Part shown: piece by piece, positions 48,075 to 57,457 of the stretch | Layout of the letters: every line of letters begins with the position of its first letter | Numbering within the stretch: the stretch's first letter is position 1 | Assembly: GCF_900116065.1 (NCBI RefSeq) | Contig: NZ_FOZV01000005.1 | Location: 72,001-136,000 of the forward strand | From: Brevundimonas viscosa | Lineage (GTDB): Bacteria; Pseudomonadota; Alphaproteobacteria; Caulobacterales; Caulobacteraceae | DNA length: 64,000 nucleotides | Direction of reading: 5' to 3' | Made by a program: the position numbers and the translations under genes | Notes under the pieces: generated by a model | Told to the model about the DNA's origin: nothing | The model's database searches: none | Seen by the model: the letters and a program-made list of their open reading frames with translations, nothing else

Positions 48075-49165
48075 CGGATACGACCGTGTCCCGCCTCCCG
48101 GATCTGATCGCCCTGGCCGAGGAAAGCTCCAGCGAGAAGCGCCGCGCCCTGCTGCGTGAACTCACCGACCACTTCTTCGGCACGGCGAACCGCACGGAGA
48201 CGGAGGATGGTCTGTACGGCGCTGTCCTCGCCCGGCTCGCGGACGACATGGAGGCTGCGGTCCGTGCCGAACTGGCGACCCGTTTCGCCAGCGCCCCGGA
48301 CGCTCCCCACACCCTGATCCGCCGCCTGGCCAATGACGAGGCCTCGGTCGCCGCCCCCGTGCTTTCGAACTCCCCCGTCCTTACCGACGAAGACCTGCTC
48401 GGCGTCGTGCGTCGCCACGGTCAGGACCACCTGCGCGCCGTCTCCGCCCGCGCTTCCGTTTCCGAGGCTGTCTCCGACGTGATCGTCGAGCGGGGCGACG
48501 ACGAGACGCTGGGGACCCTGCTCCGCAACGACGGCGCCCGCCTGTCGCGCAAGGCGTCCGAGACGGCGGTGGAGCGGGCCCGCTCCAACCCGGCCCTGCA
48601 CGAGGTGACGGTGTCCCGCGCCAGCCTTCCGCCGGACCTGCTCAACGACATGTATTTTGTGGTCGAGGCCCGGCTGCGCGCCCGCATCCTCGAGCAGAAC
48701 GCCCGCTTGGATCCCGCCCTGCTCGAGACGGCGCTCGCCGCCGGGCGCGCTCGCGTGGCCAGCGACGACGGGACCCTGCCTGCCGACTATTCCGAGTGCC
48801 TCGCCTATGTCGAGGAGCTCCGCGCCGCAGGACAGCTCACGCCGCAGATGCTTGCCCGCTTCCTCCGCTCCGGCGGGCGCACCTGCTTCCTGATCGCGCT
48901 GGCCCAGCTGTCGGACATCGACTTCCACACGGCCCGGCAGATCGTCGAGCGGCGCGAACTGGACGCCCTGGCCGTGGTCTGCAAGGCCGCCGATCTCGAT
49001 CGGGCCCTGTTCCTCACCTACGCGGTGGTGCTGCTCAACGACGACGGTGACGCCATGGCCAAGGCCCATGCCTACGCCCGGATGTACGCCGACCTGTCGC
49101 GTGAGGCGGCCCTGCGCACGCTTCGCTTCTGGCGCATGCGCCGCGGCGCCCAGGCGGCGGCCTGA
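48071..49165 (+). CDS. DUF2336-containing protein (first)
   Basis: A 364-residue cytosolic, all-helical protein. The DUF2336 domain is recognised in residues 20-270 (LRELTDHFFGTANRTETE, then LANDEASVAAPVLSNSPVLTDEDLL, key part DEASVAAPVLSNSP). The function of DUF2336 is not established; related proteins are common in Caulobacterales and Rhizobiales. The start is GTG at 48071, overlapping the previous stop. A second DUF2336 protein lies just beyond mucR. Confidence 0.87.
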   Translation: MTDTTVSRLPDLIALAEESSSEKRRALLRELTDHFFGTANRTETEDGLYGAVLARLADDMEAAVRAELATRFASAPDAPHTLIRRLANDEASVAAPVLSNSPVLTDEDLLGVVRRHGQDHLRAVSARASVSEAVSDVIVERGDDETLGTLLRNDGARLSRKASETAVERARSNPALHEVTVSRASLPPDLLNDMYFVVEARLRARILEQNARLDPALLETALAAGRARVASDDGTLPADYSECLAYVEELRAAGQLTPQMLARFLRSGGRTCFLIALAQLSDIDFHTARQIVERRELDALAVVCKAADLDRALFLTYAVVLLNDDGDAMAKAHAYARMYADLSREAALRTLRFWRMRRGAQAAA

Positions 49166-49178
49166 CCTGCAATTGAAG

Positions 49179-49206
49179 ACGCCCGCCGGAGGAATCCGGC
49201 GGGCGT
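49179..49206. terminator. Bidirectional hairpin terminator
   Basis: A perfect 12-bp stem (ACGCCCGCCGGA with its complement) and a GGAA loop lies between the convergent ends of the DUF2336 gene and mucR. A short T-run follows on the plus side (TTTC) and CTTC on the minus side. It is well placed to stop both transcripts. Confidence 0.8.
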
Positions 49207-49229
49207 TTCGGGATCGGACCTGGGCCCGA

Positions 49230-49655
49230 TTACTTCTTGGCGCGGGCGCGGGCCGGCTTCCGGCCGCCCTGGCCCAGTCCCATCTGCTTGGCCAGCTCGG
49301 ACCGCGCCTTGGCGTAGTTCGGGGCGACCATCGGATAGTCCTTAGGCAGCCCCCATTTGGCCCGGTATTCCTCGGGGCTCATGTTGTACTTGGTGCGCAG
49401 GTGCCGCTTCAGCGACTTGAACTTGCGGCCGTCCTCCAGGCAGATCAGGTAATCCGGCGTGATCGACTTGCGGATCGGCACCGCGGGCTCGCGCGGCTCC
49501 GGCTCTGGCTCGGCCGCGCCCGTGGAGACCTGCGACAGGGCCGCATGAATGCTCGAGATGAGTCCCGGCACCTCTGATGCCTGCACATTGTTGTTGCCGA
49601 CGTAGGCCGACACGATGTCCGCCGTCATCTCCAGCAGCTGCGAATTCTCTTCCAT
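49230..49655 (-). CDS. mucR: MucR/Ros-family transcriptional regulator
   Basis: A 141-residue H-NS-like regulator of the MucR/Ros family. The N-terminal region ([18 protein letters not shown]) drives oligomerisation and the C-terminal zinc-finger-like region ([32 protein letters not shown]) binds AT-rich DNA. Cys72, Asp75 and His85 are in the expected ligand places, but the fourth, usually a His in THYN, is Lys89 (RTKYN). In Caulobacter MucR proteins control S-phase and G1 genes with SciP and CtrA. It probably regulates widely rather than its neighbours. Confidence 0.92.
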   Translation of the reverse strand: MEENSQLLEMTADIVSAYVGNNNVQASEVPGLISSIHAALSQVSTGAAEPEPEPREPAVPIRKSITPDYLICLEDGRKFKSLKRHLRTKYNMSPEEYRAKWGLPKDYPMVAPNYAKARSELAKQMGLGQGGRKPARARAKK

Positions 49656-49802
49656 TGATGTCCCACCTGGTTAATGCCCGGATCGACTGATCAGCCCCGA
49701 TCCGCCGGTGGCGCTTTGAATAAAGACGTTCGTATTTGAAAGCAATGCGGACACGGAGCGGTCTGCCGCCAGATCAGTGGACCTCCACTTTACGGCTCCG
49801 TT

Positions 49803-51020
49803 TCAGCGTCCGAAGTTTTCCGCCAGCGCCAGCATCGCTGCGCGTTCCGGCGCGGAATAGTCGTCGAGGGCCTCTTCCTCCCCGTCGCGGATCGCACGCA
49901 ATAGAGCGGGGCTCAGAGCGGACGACAACGACCAGTTCCAATAGCGCAACACCGTCTGCGCCCGGTCGACGGCAAGCATCTCATAGGTGATCTGGACGCG
50001 CTCCCAGGTTGAATCCGGGGCGCCGTCGGCATTCGTCTCGGGGCGTCGCATCGAGCGCCACAGCGCCTGCAGGTCGCTGCGCCCGAGGCCGGTCGCCTTG
50101 CACAGGATCGCCAGCGGCTCGCCACCGGGATCTCCAAGTATCTTGGCGCCTGTGATCGGCTTTACGCCCGACAGATAGGCGATCTCGCTGGCGATTTCGC
50201 GGGTCAGGCCGCCCTGTCCAGCGACCGCCACGGCCTGCTCGAGGCCACCGTACGGGCTCTTCTCGATCGCGGCCCGGTTGCGCTGCCGGCGCTCGATGAA
50301 CTGCAGCGCCTTGCGCGACACCGGGTCCTGCCAGTTCTCGGCGGCGGCCATGGCGAACACGTCCTCCGCCACCTCCTGCATGACCTCCCGCGACACGGCG
50401 AAACGCTGCAGGATGGTTCGACGCTCGTCCGGCCCGCACCACCAGAACATCACGTAAGCCCCGGAGGGCCTCAGTTCCGGCCGCTTCAGCAGGTGCGGGC
50501 ACAGGCTTCTCTCGGTCCGGCTCAGGCTGACGATGCCTTCGATCGCCACCTGCCCCAGCCGCGCGGAGCTGTTGCGCAGCACCGCCTCGATGACCGGCGT
50601 TTCGCCGAAACTCATCAGCGTCTCGGTCAGCACCTCGGAGAGACCGCGTCGGCTGGCCATCAGGAACCGGTGGTCCATCGTCGTGTCGCGGGCGCAGGCC
50701 ACAAGGTCGGCGTCGGACAACGAGGCGCACTGCTCGATCAGCAGGCCGGCGATGGACGGGTCGTCGCGCAACAGCATCCGCGCAAGGGCGTTCGGCAGTT
50801 CGGCCAGGGGCGCCAGCCGGGCCGCCACCCGCCTCCGGTCCTCGGGAGACGCCAGTCGGAGCATCTCGACCAGAAGATCGCCCGTCACGGAGCGCTCGAA
50901 GGCGTTGATCCGACTGGCCGGAAGCGACACCACATCGGCCAGCCGCTTGAGCAGCGCGTGCCGCGCGCGGAAGCCCGCGGCGGGCGCGTCCTCCTGGGGC
51001 GTGGCGGCGGGCTCGGACAT
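49803..51020 (-). CDS. DUF2336-containing protein (second)
   Basis: A 405-residue helical cytosolic protein. The DUF2336 part covers residues 35-290 (RINAFERSVTGDLLVEML, MLLRDDPSIAGLLIEQC, LRNSSARLGQVAIEGIV). The segments DDPSIAGLLI and FGETPVIEAVLRNSSARL correspond to those of the first copy, DEASVAAPVLSN and RGDDETLGTLLRNDGARL, with low identity. Function unknown. It is co-oriented with mucR but separated by 147 bases that include AT-rich sequence before mucR. Confidence 0.85.
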   Translation of the reverse strand: MSEPAATPQEDAPAAGFRARHALLKRLADVVSLPASRINAFERSVTGDLLVEMLRLASPEDRRRVAARLAPLAELPNALARMLLRDDPSIAGLLIEQCASLSDADLVACARDTTMDHRFLMASRRGLSEVLTETLMSFGETPVIEAVLRNSSARLGQVAIEGIVSLSRTERSLCPHLLKRPELRPSGAYVMFWWCGPDERRTILQRFAVSREVMQEVAEDVFAMAAAENWQDPVSRKALQFIERRQRNRAAIEKSPYGGLEQAVAVAGQGGLTREIASEIAYLSGVKPITGAKILGDPGGEPLAILCKATGLGRSDLQALWRSMRRPETNADGAPDSTWERVQITYEMLAVDRAQTVLRYWNWSLSSALSPALLRAIRDGEEEALDDYSAPERAAMLALAENFGR

Positions 51021-51068
51021 GGCCCGCCACGCTACGGCGAATGCGGTTAACCGGGCGTGACGGCCGCC

Positions 51069-52049
51069 CTACAGTCCCTCGAACAGCGCCGTCGACAGAT
51101 ACCGCTCCGCGAAGCTTGGAATGATGGCCACCACCGTCTTCGCGGCGTTCTCCTCAAGCGACGCCTGCCGGAAGGCGGCCACCAGTGCGGCCCCCGAGGA
51201 AATGCCCACCGGAATGCCCTCGATCCGCGCGGCGCGGCGGGCCATGTCGAAGGCGTCCTCGTTCGAAACCTGCTCGACCCCGTCGATGACGGCGCGGTCG
51301 ACGTTTGCCGGTATGAAACCCGCCCCGATGCCCTGGATCTTGTGGGGGCCCGGCTCGCCGCCCGACAGCACCGGGCTCGCCGTCGGCTCGACTGCGATCA
51401 TGCGGACGCCCGGCTTGCGCGCCTTCAGCACCTGGCCGACGCCGGTGATGGTGCCGCCGGTCCCGACGCCGGAGATCACGATGTCCACCTCTCCGCCGGT
51501 GTCCGCCCAGATCTCCTCCGCCGTGGTCGCCCGATGGATGGCAGGATTGGCGGGGTTCTCGAACTGCGACGGCATCACGGCGCCCGGCGTCCTTTCGAGC
51601 AGTTCATGAGCGGTGGCGATCGCCCCCTTCATGCCCTTCTCGGCCGGGGTGAGCTCCAGCTCCGCGCCCAGCAGCGCCAGCATCTTGCGCCGCTCCATGG
51701 ACATGCTTTCCGGCATGACAAGGATCAGCCGGTAGCCCTTGGCGGCCGCCACGAAGGCCAGGGCGATGCCCGTGTTGCCGCTCGTCGGCTCGATCAGCAC
51801 GCCGCCGGGGGCCAGCCGGCCCGTCTGCTCCAGCGCCTCGATCATCGCCACACCGATGCGATCCTTCACCGAGGCCAGCGGGTTGAAGAACTCCAGCTTC
51901 GCCAGCACCCGCGCCTTCGGCTTCAGCTCTGCCGACAGTCGCGGCAATCCCACCAGCGGGGTGTCGCCGATCGTGTCGACGATCGACTCGTAGACCTTGC
52001 CGCGCCCGGCCTTCGTGTGCCGGGCGGGATCGTAGGGGACGTCGGTCAT
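51069..52049 (-). CDS. cysK: Cysteine synthase A
   Basis: O-acetylserine sulfhydrylase: a PLP enzyme that makes cysteine from O-acetylserine and sulfide. It has 326 residues from the ATG at 52049 ([20 protein letters not shown]). The PLP lysine lies in [15 protein letters not shown], the substrate loop is [13 protein letters not shown], and the phosphate cup is [12 protein letters not shown]. The reading frame runs on to 52523 only as antisense of fliI. It is divergent from fliI. Confidence 0.96.
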   Translation of the reverse strand: MTDVPYDPARHTKAGRGKVYESIVDTIGDTPLVGLPRLSAELKPKARVLAKLEFFNPLASVKDRIGVAMIEALEQTGRLAPGGVLIEPTSGNTGIALAFVAAAKGYRLILVMPESMSMERRKMLALLGAELELTPAEKGMKGAIATAHELLERTPGAVMPSQFENPANPAIHRATTAEEIWADTGGEVDIVISGVGTGGTITGVGQVLKARKPGVRMIAVEPTASPVLSGGEPGPHKIQGIGAGFIPANVDRAVIDGVEQVSNEDAFDMARRAARIEGIPVGISSGAALVAAFRQASLEENAAKTVVAIIPSFAERYLSTALFEGL

Positions 52050-52127
52050 GGTCGGGACCTCTGGTGGGGAAACGGGTGGTCCAGAAAGATAGGCGGCCAA
52101 GCGCCAAGGCAAAGAGCCGCTCGCAAT

Positions 52128-52144
52128 TTCATGCGCCGTTAACC
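52128..52144 (+). promoter_or_regulatory. Partial CtrA-like site upstream of fliI
   Basis: TTCA, seven bases, TTAACC at 52128-52144 carries one perfect CtrA half-site 42 bases before fliI. In Caulobacter the early flagellar operons are CtrA targets. The first half is degenerate, so this is only suggestive. Confidence 0.3.
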
Positions 52145-52185
52145 ACGTTGCCGCATCCCTGAACGCCTGTCCCCGGGGTTCCAGC

Positions 52186-53532
52186 TTGCGCAATCTTGTC
52201 GCCGCCGTCGAAGCCGTCGACCCGCTGGTCGTGACCGGCAAGGTCGCGGGCGTGAACGGCCTGCTGATCGAGTCGCGCGGCGGGCTCAGCCGCCTGGCGG
52301 TCGGCGCGCGCGCCGAGATCGAGCGCGGCCGCGGCCAGCACCCCCTCCCGGCCGAGGTCGTCGGCTTCCGCGACGCCAAGGCCCTGCTGATGCCGTTCGG
52401 CCCGGTCGAGGGCGTGGCTCCGGGCGCGGACATCCGCATCATCGACACCGCGGCCACGGTGCGCCCCACCACCGCCTGGCTGGGCCGGATCATCGACGCC
52501 TTCGGCAATCCCATCGACGGCAAGGGGCCGCTACCGACCGGGCCGGCCGGCTATCCGCTGCGGGCCCCACCGCCCCCCGCCCACTCCCGCGGCCGCGTCG
52601 GGGAGCGTCTCGACCTCGGCGTCCGCGCCATGGACGTGTTCACCACCACCTGCCGCGGCCAGCGCCTCGGCATCTTCGCCGGCTCCGGGGTCGGCAAGTC
52701 GGTGCTGCTGTCGATGCTGGCCCGTCAGGCGACCTGCGACGCCGTCGTCGTCGGCCTGATCGGCGAACGGGGCCGCGAGGTGCGCGAATTCGTCGAGGAG
52801 ACCCTCGGCGAGGAGGGTCTGCGCCGCGCCATCGTCGTCGTCGCCACTTCCGACGAACCGGCCCTGAAGCGCCGCCAGGCGGCCTACATGACCATGGCCT
52901 GCGCCGAATTCCTGCGCGACCAGGACCTCGAGGTCCTGTGCCTGATGGACTCGGTCACCCGCTTCGCCATGGCCCAGCGCGAAATCGGCCTCGCCGCCGG
53001 CGAGCCCCCGACGACCAAGGGCTACACGCCTACGGTGTTCACCGAACTGCCCAAGCTGCTGGAGCGTGCCGGTCCCGGCCCATTGCGCCCTGACGGCACC
53101 ACCGCCGCCCCGATCACGGCGCTGTTCACCGTTCTGGTCGACGGCGGCGACCACGACGAGCCCATCGCCGACGCGGTGCGCGGCATTCTCGACGGCCACA
53201 TCGTCATGGATCGTAAGATCGCCGAGCGCGGCCGCTTCCCGGCCATCGACGTGCTGAAGTCGGTCAGCCGCACCCTGCCCGGCTGCCAGACCCCGCCCGA
53301 GCGCGAGCTGAACCGCCGCGCCCGCCAGTGCCTCAGCGCCTACGCCAACATGGAGGAGCTGATCAAGATCGGCGCCTACCGCACCGGCGCCGACCCGATC
53401 GTGGACCGCGCCATCGCCCTCAACCCCGCCCTCGAGGCCTTCCTCGGCCAGGACAAGGACGACGCCACACGTCTTACCGATTCCTTTACCCGGCTCGAGG
53501 CAATCCTGAATCAGGGCATGATCCCGCAGTGA
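52186..53532 (+). CDS. fliI: Flagellum-specific ATPase FliI
   Basis: The 448-residue ATPase of the flagellar type III export apparatus, an F1-beta-like hexamer at the base of the export gate. The P-loop is [12 protein letters not shown], followed by [13 protein letters not shown] and [18 protein letters not shown] (key part [12 protein letters not shown]). [20 protein letters not shown] is typical. The start is TTG at 52186; an in-frame stop lies 27 bases upstream and no ATG or GTG is available before the conserved N-terminus. It is followed by fliJ after 13 bases. Confidence 0.96.
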   Translation: MRNLVAAVEAVDPLVVTGKVAGVNGLLIESRGGLSRLAVGARAEIERGRGQHPLPAEVVGFRDAKALLMPFGPVEGVAPGADIRIIDTAATVRPTTAWLGRIIDAFGNPIDGKGPLPTGPAGYPLRAPPPPAHSRGRVGERLDLGVRAMDVFTTTCRGQRLGIFAGSGVGKSVLLSMLARQATCDAVVVGLIGERGREVREFVEETLGEEGLRRAIVVVATSDEPALKRRQAAYMTMACAEFLRDQDLEVLCLMDSVTRFAMAQREIGLAAGEPPTTKGYTPTVFTELPKLLERAGPGPLRPDGTTAAPITALFTVLVDGGDHDEPIADAVRGILDGHIVMDRKIAERGRFPAIDVLKSVSRTLPGCQTPPERELNRRARQCLSAYANMEELIKIGAYRTGADPIVDRAIALNPALEAFLGQDKDDATRLTDSFTRLEAILNQGMIPQ

Positions 53533-53545
53533 CCGGAGAGTTCGC

Positions 53546-53956
53546 ATGACCGCCTGGGCCCAGTCGTTGATCCGGATCTCCAACTATGAGGTCGAGACGC
53601 TGCAGAAGCGCCTCGCCGAGATCACCGCCCGCCGCGTCTCCGCCGAAATGCGCATCGCGGTGCTCGAGGCCGAGGCTCAGGTCGAGCAGGAGCGCGCCCG
53701 CCAGGACGCCGAGGCCGCCCTCCTTCTTCAGGCCTATCTGACCGGCTGGAAGGTGCGCAAATCGGCCGCCGAAACCGACGTCGCCGGGATCGAGGCCGAA
53801 GAGTCCGGCGCCCGCGACGCTCTCACCGGCGCCTTCGAGGAGCTCAAGAAGTTCGAGCACGTCGCCGAGACCACACGGCTCAATCGCCTCATCGCCGCCG
53901 GCAAGCGCGAGACCGCCGCCTTCGACGAGCTTGGCCTCCGCCGCCGTGCGGTCTAG
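53546..53956 (+). CDS. fliJ: Flagellar export chaperone FliJ
   Basis: A 136-residue coiled-coil protein in the standard place after fliI. Long helices (ETLQKRLAEITARRVSAEMRI, VLEAEAQVEQERARQDAE) fit the gamma-subunit-like stalk that enters the FliI ring. Sequence similarity in this family is low, so the call rests on gene order, size and coiled-coil content. GGAG precedes the ATG. Its last bases overlap the start of the xylanase-like gene. Confidence 0.87.
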   Translation: MTAWAQSLIRISNYEVETLQKRLAEITARRVSAEMRIAVLEAEAQVEQERARQDAEAALLLQAYLTGWKVRKSAAETDVAGIEAEESGARDALTGAFEELKKFEHVAETTRLNRLIAAGKRETAAFDELGLRRRAV

Positions 53957-55037
53957 GGCGCACCCGACCCGCCGCCTCGTCCTCGGCTCGGCCGTCGCGC
54001 TCGCCGCCTGCGGCCGCCCCGCCGCCCAGACCCCTGCCGGTCCGGCCGCGCCGCTGAAAGACCTCGTCCCCGCCCCCTTCGGCGCCACGGCCATGACCGG
54101 CCAGCTGGACGACCCGGCCTGGCGCGAGGCCGTCCTCCGTCACTGCTCGCAGCTCACCCCGGAGTGGGAGCAGAAGATGGAGCGCACCCTTGGCCCCGGC
54201 TTCGCCCATGACTTCTCCGCCTCCGACCGGGTGGTCGCCTTCGCCCGCGACCACGGGCTGCGCGTCCACGGCCACACGGTCATCTGGTATTCGCAGGGGT
54301 CCGAGGTCTTCACAGACGACCTCCCCCGCGACCGCTTCGCCGCCGAATACGACCGCTACATCCACGCGCTCGTCGGTCGCTACCGGGGGCGGATGGCCGG
54401 CTGGGACGTGGTCAACGAGCCGGTGACCGAGGACGGGAACGGCCTGCGCGACTGCCACTGGAGCCGCGCCCTGGGTCCGGAGGGCTACATGGTCCGCGCC
54501 TTCCAGCAGGCGAAGGCCGCCGATCCCGACGCCGTCCTGTTCCTGAATGAGTACAATCTCGAGAACATCCCGGCCAAGGGCGCGACCTTCCTGCGCCTGG
54601 TCGAGCGGCTTCTGACGCTCGGTGCTCCGATCGACGGCATCGGGACCCAGTCGCACCTCAACATCGAGATCCCGGCCGGGCGCGTCCGCGACTTCTTCCG
54701 CGACTCCGCATCGCTCGGTCTGCCGATCCACGTCTCCGAGCTCGACTTTCCGATGCAGCGCGACGGCGGCCACTTGCCCGACCTGCGCTCCACCGCCGAA
54801 CGCCGGGCCCAGCAGGTCGCCCGCGTCGGCGAACTGGCCGAAGCCTTCGCCGCCCTGCCCGAGCGCCAGCGCTACGCCTTCACCACCTGGGGCCTGCGCG
54901 ATCCCGACAGCTGGCTGGTCCGCGCCGAAGGCAGGAACCGCACCGACGAAAGCGCCCTGCTCCTCGACGCCGAAGCCCGTCCCAACCCCGCCTACCAGGC
55001 CCTCGTCGACGCCTTCACCGGCCGCGCCGGCGCCTGA
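53946..55037 (+). CDS. GH10 endo-1,4-beta-xylanase-like lipoprotein
   Basis: About 363 residues of the glycoside hydrolase 10 family, which cleaves xylan backbones. The acid/base glutamate is in WDVVNEPV and the nucleophile glutamate in IHVSELDFP. HGHTVIWYSQ, FLNEYN and GIGTQSHLN are also family segments. The N-terminus carries twin arginines and a lipobox (RRLVLGSAVALAACGRP), so it is exported and probably lipidated. The GTG at 53946 is preferred to a TTG at 53931; both overlap fliJ. Lying behind flagellar genes is probably chance. Confidence 0.9.
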   Translation: MRSRAHPTRRLVLGSAVALAACGRPAAQTPAGPAAPLKDLVPAPFGATAMTGQLDDPAWREAVLRHCSQLTPEWEQKMERTLGPGFAHDFSASDRVVAFARDHGLRVHGHTVIWYSQGSEVFTDDLPRDRFAAEYDRYIHALVGRYRGRMAGWDVVNEPVTEDGNGLRDCHWSRALGPEGYMVRAFQQAKAADPDAVLFLNEYNLENIPAKGATFLRLVERLLTLGAPIDGIGTQSHLNIEIPAGRVRDFFRDSASLGLPIHVSELDFPMQRDGGHLPDLRSTAERRAQQVARVGELAEAFAALPERQRYAFTTWGLRDPDSWLVRAEGRNRTDESALLLDAEARPNPAYQALVDAFTGRAGA

Positions 55038-55046
55038 GCGGAAGAC

Positions 55047-55799
55047 TCACATCCGCGCCGCCGCGATCCCCGTCGTCGCCAGCGCCGCCAGCAGCCCCTC
55101 CACCGCCGCTTCCACCGCCGTCTCGTCGCGCCCCCGCACCACAAGGTTGGTGCCGATCTCGCCCACCGAGCCGTGCCCGAACGGATAGCTGCCGAAGCTG
55201 ATCTCCCGGTTGGCCCGCGCCGCCGCGCCCAGGATGTCGGCCACGCTCCCCTCGCCCACGCCGGTCACCCGCACGGTCCGCGTGTGCACCACCGCCCCGG
55301 TGCGCAGCCGCGGCGCCACGTCCTCCAGCATGGCCGTCATGATCTTCGGCACCCCCGCCATCACGAAGACGTTGCCGATGTGGAAGCCCGGTGCGTCGGT
55401 CACCGGATTGGCGATCAGGGATCCGCCCGCAGGAATCCGCGCCATCCGCCGCCGCGCCGCGTTGAACTCCGCCCCGTAGCGCCGCTCCAGGATGGCGAGC
55501 GCCTCCGGATGCTCGGCGATCCCCACGCCGAACGCCGCCGCAACCGCATCGGCGGTGATGTCGTCGTGGGTCGGGCCGATGCCCCCGGTGGTGAAGACGT
55601 AGTCGTGCCCCGCCCTCAGGGCGTTCAGCGCCCCGACGATCTGCTCGTGGCGGTCCCCGACCGTGCGCGCCTCCAGAAGCTCGATCCCCAGCGCCCCGAG
55701 GAAGCGCGCGAGGGTGTTCAGATTGGTGTCCTGTGTCCGGCCGGACAGGATTTCGTCGCCGATGATCAGCACGGCCGCGGTGGGGGATGCGTCGTTCAT
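55047..55799 (-). CDS. CinA-N-terminal/MoaB-like molybdopterin-binding domain protein
   Basis: A 250-residue protein of the competence/damage-inducible CinA N-terminal (COG1058) type. IIGDEILSGRTQDTN and VFTTGGIGPTHDDITADAVA (key part TTGGIGPTHDD) are the MoaB-like binding motifs. The deamidase/pyrazinase C-terminal CinA domain is missing, so it is a stand-alone N-terminal domain. Related proteins have ADP-ribose or FAD pyrophosphatase activity; the substrate here is not known. It is convergent with the xylanase gene and divergent from sfsA. Confidence 0.92.
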   Translation of the reverse strand: MNDASPTAAVLIIGDEILSGRTQDTNLNTLARFLGALGIELLEARTVGDRHEQIVGALNALRAGHDYVFTTGGIGPTHDDITADAVAAAFGVGIAEHPEALAILERRYGAEFNAARRRMARIPAGGSLIANPVTDAPGFHIGNVFVMAGVPKIMTAMLEDVAPRLRTGAVVHTRTVRVTGVGEGSVADILGAAARANREISFGSYPFGHGSVGEIGTNLVVRGRDETAVEAAVEGLLAALATTGIAAARM

Positions 55800-55822
55800 C
55801 CGCGCAGGCTAGAGCCTCCCCC

Positions 55823-56539
55823 ATGCGCTTCAAGTCGCCTCTCGAACGCGGAACCCTGATCCGCCGCTACAAGCGCTTTCTCGCCGATGTCACGCTTGAC
55901 GATGGCTCGACCGCCACGGTCCACGTGCCCAATCCCGGCGCCATGCTCGGCCTGACCGCGCCCGGCCTGCCCGTCTGGCTGTCCCGCTCGCCCGATCCGA
56001 AGCGCAAGCTGCCGCTGACCCTGGAGGCCGTCGAGCTTCCCGACGCCGGTCCTGTGGGCGTCAACACCCTCAACCCCAACCGCATCGCCGAGACCGCCAT
56101 CCCCCGCGGCGACATCCCCGAACTGGCCGGCTATCCAATCCTGCGCCGCGAGGTGCGCTACGACGTCGACAGCCGTATCGACATCCTGCTCCAGTCCGAT
56201 CCCGACGCCCTCCAGCGCCCGTCCTGCTGGGTCGAGATCAAGAACTGCCACTTCAGCCGTGCCGCCCGCCTCGCCGAGTTCCCGGACTGCAACACCGTTC
56301 GCGGCGTGAAGCACCTGAAGGCGCTGGAGCGGGTGGTGGAGGCCGGCGGTCGCGCCGTCATGCTCTTCATCGTCCAGCGCATGGACTGCGACATCTTCAC
56401 CACCGCCGACGACATCGACCGCGCCTACGGCCCGGCCCTGCGGGAAGCCGCCTCCCGCGGGGTTGAGGTTCTGTGCTACAGTTGCCACCTGACGCCCGAA
56501 GCGATCCGCCTGGACCGCGCCCTGCCCTGGCGGCCCTGA
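55823..56539 (+). CDS. sfsA: Sugar fermentation stimulation protein SfsA
   Basis: A 238-residue SfsA-family protein from the ATG at 55823 (MRFKSPLERGTLIRRYKRF). VHVPNPGAML, ILLRREVRY-like strands, CWVEIKNCHF and FPDCNTVRGVKHL are family features, the last region forming a nuclease-like active site. The family binds DNA and has been linked to sugar metabolism in E. coli, but its precise role is unresolved. It lies one base before the map open frame. Confidence 0.92.
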   Translation: MRFKSPLERGTLIRRYKRFLADVTLDDGSTATVHVPNPGAMLGLTAPGLPVWLSRSPDPKRKLPLTLEAVELPDAGPVGVNTLNPNRIAETAIPRGDIPELAGYPILRREVRYDVDSRIDILLQSDPDALQRPSCWVEIKNCHFSRAARLAEFPDCNTVRGVKHLKALERVVEAGGRAVMLFIVQRMDCDIFTTADDIDRAYGPALREAASRGVEVLCYSCHLTPEAIRLDRALPWRP

Positions 56540-56540
56540 A

Positions 56541-57395
56541 ATGAACAAGGGCCCCGCCGAAAGACGACCGATGTACGAGACCCCCGAACTGGACACCGAC
56601 CACTTCGTTCGCACCCACGAGATCCGCGTCCACCAGGACGAGGAGGCGTGGGAGGGCATGCGCAAGGCCGGCCGCCTCGTCGCCGAGGCGCTCGACATGA
56701 TCACCGAGTACGTCAAGCCGGGCGTCACCACGGGCGAGATCGACGACCGCATCCGCGAGTTCACCCTCGACCACGGCGCCCTGCCGGCCTGCCTCGGCTA
56801 CAAGGGCTACGAGAAGACCGTCTGCACCTCGATCAACCACGTCGTCTGCCACGGCATTCCGGGGGACAAGGTCCTGAAGGACGGCGATATCGTCAACGTC
56901 GACCACACCGTCATCGTCGACGGCTGGCACGGCGATTCCAGCCGCATGTACGCAGTCGGAAACGTCAACGCCCGCGCCCGCAAGCTGATCGACGTCACCT
57001 ACGACTCGCTCGAGGCCGGCCTCGCCGTCATCAAGCCGGGCGCCACCTTCGGCGACATCGGCTACGCCATCCAGCAGGTGGTCGAGGCCAACCGCATGTC
57101 GGTGGTGCGCGACTTCTGCGGCCACGGCATCGGCCGCCTGTTCCACGACAGCCCCAACGTCCTGCACTACGGCCGCCGCGGCGAGGGCGCGACCCTGAAG
57201 AAGGGCATGTTCTTCACCGTCGAACCGATGGTGAACCTCGGCAAGCCGCACGTGAAGGTCCTGTCCGACGGCTGGACCGCCGTCACCCGCGACAAGTCCC
57301 TCTCCTCCCAGTGCGAGCACACGATCGGCGTCACGGACGACGGCGTCGAGTTGTTCACCGCCAGCGCCGCCGGCCTGTTCCGTCCGAAGTTCTGA
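56541..57395 (+). CDS. map: Methionine aminopeptidase, type I
   Basis: Removes the initiator methionine from new proteins. The metal ligands are visible: DHTVIVDGWHGDSSR (Asp pair), CGHGIGRLFHDSP (His), TVEPMVNLG (Glu) and SSQCEHTIGV (Glu). NHVVCHGIPG is also typical. The 284-residue product starts at 56541 or at the internal ATG at 56571 (MYETPELD); the N-terminal 30 residues are outside the catalytic fold. It is followed by radC after 62 bases. Confidence 0.96.
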   Translation: MNKGPAERRPMYETPELDTDHFVRTHEIRVHQDEEAWEGMRKAGRLVAEALDMITEYVKPGVTTGEIDDRIREFTLDHGALPACLGYKGYEKTVCTSINHVVCHGIPGDKVLKDGDIVNVDHTVIVDGWHGDSSRMYAVGNVNARARKLIDVTYDSLEAGLAVIKPGATFGDIGYAIQQVVEANRMSVVRDFCGHGIGRLFHDSPNVLHYGRRGEGATLKKGMFFTVEPMVNLGKPHVKVLSDGWTAVTRDKSLSSQCEHTIGVTDDGVELFTASAAGLFRPKF

Positions 57396-57457
57396 CGACG
57401 CTGGACGTTCACCGTCTGTTCTGACATCGTGCCGCCCCGGTCGACCCGGAGGCTGTC

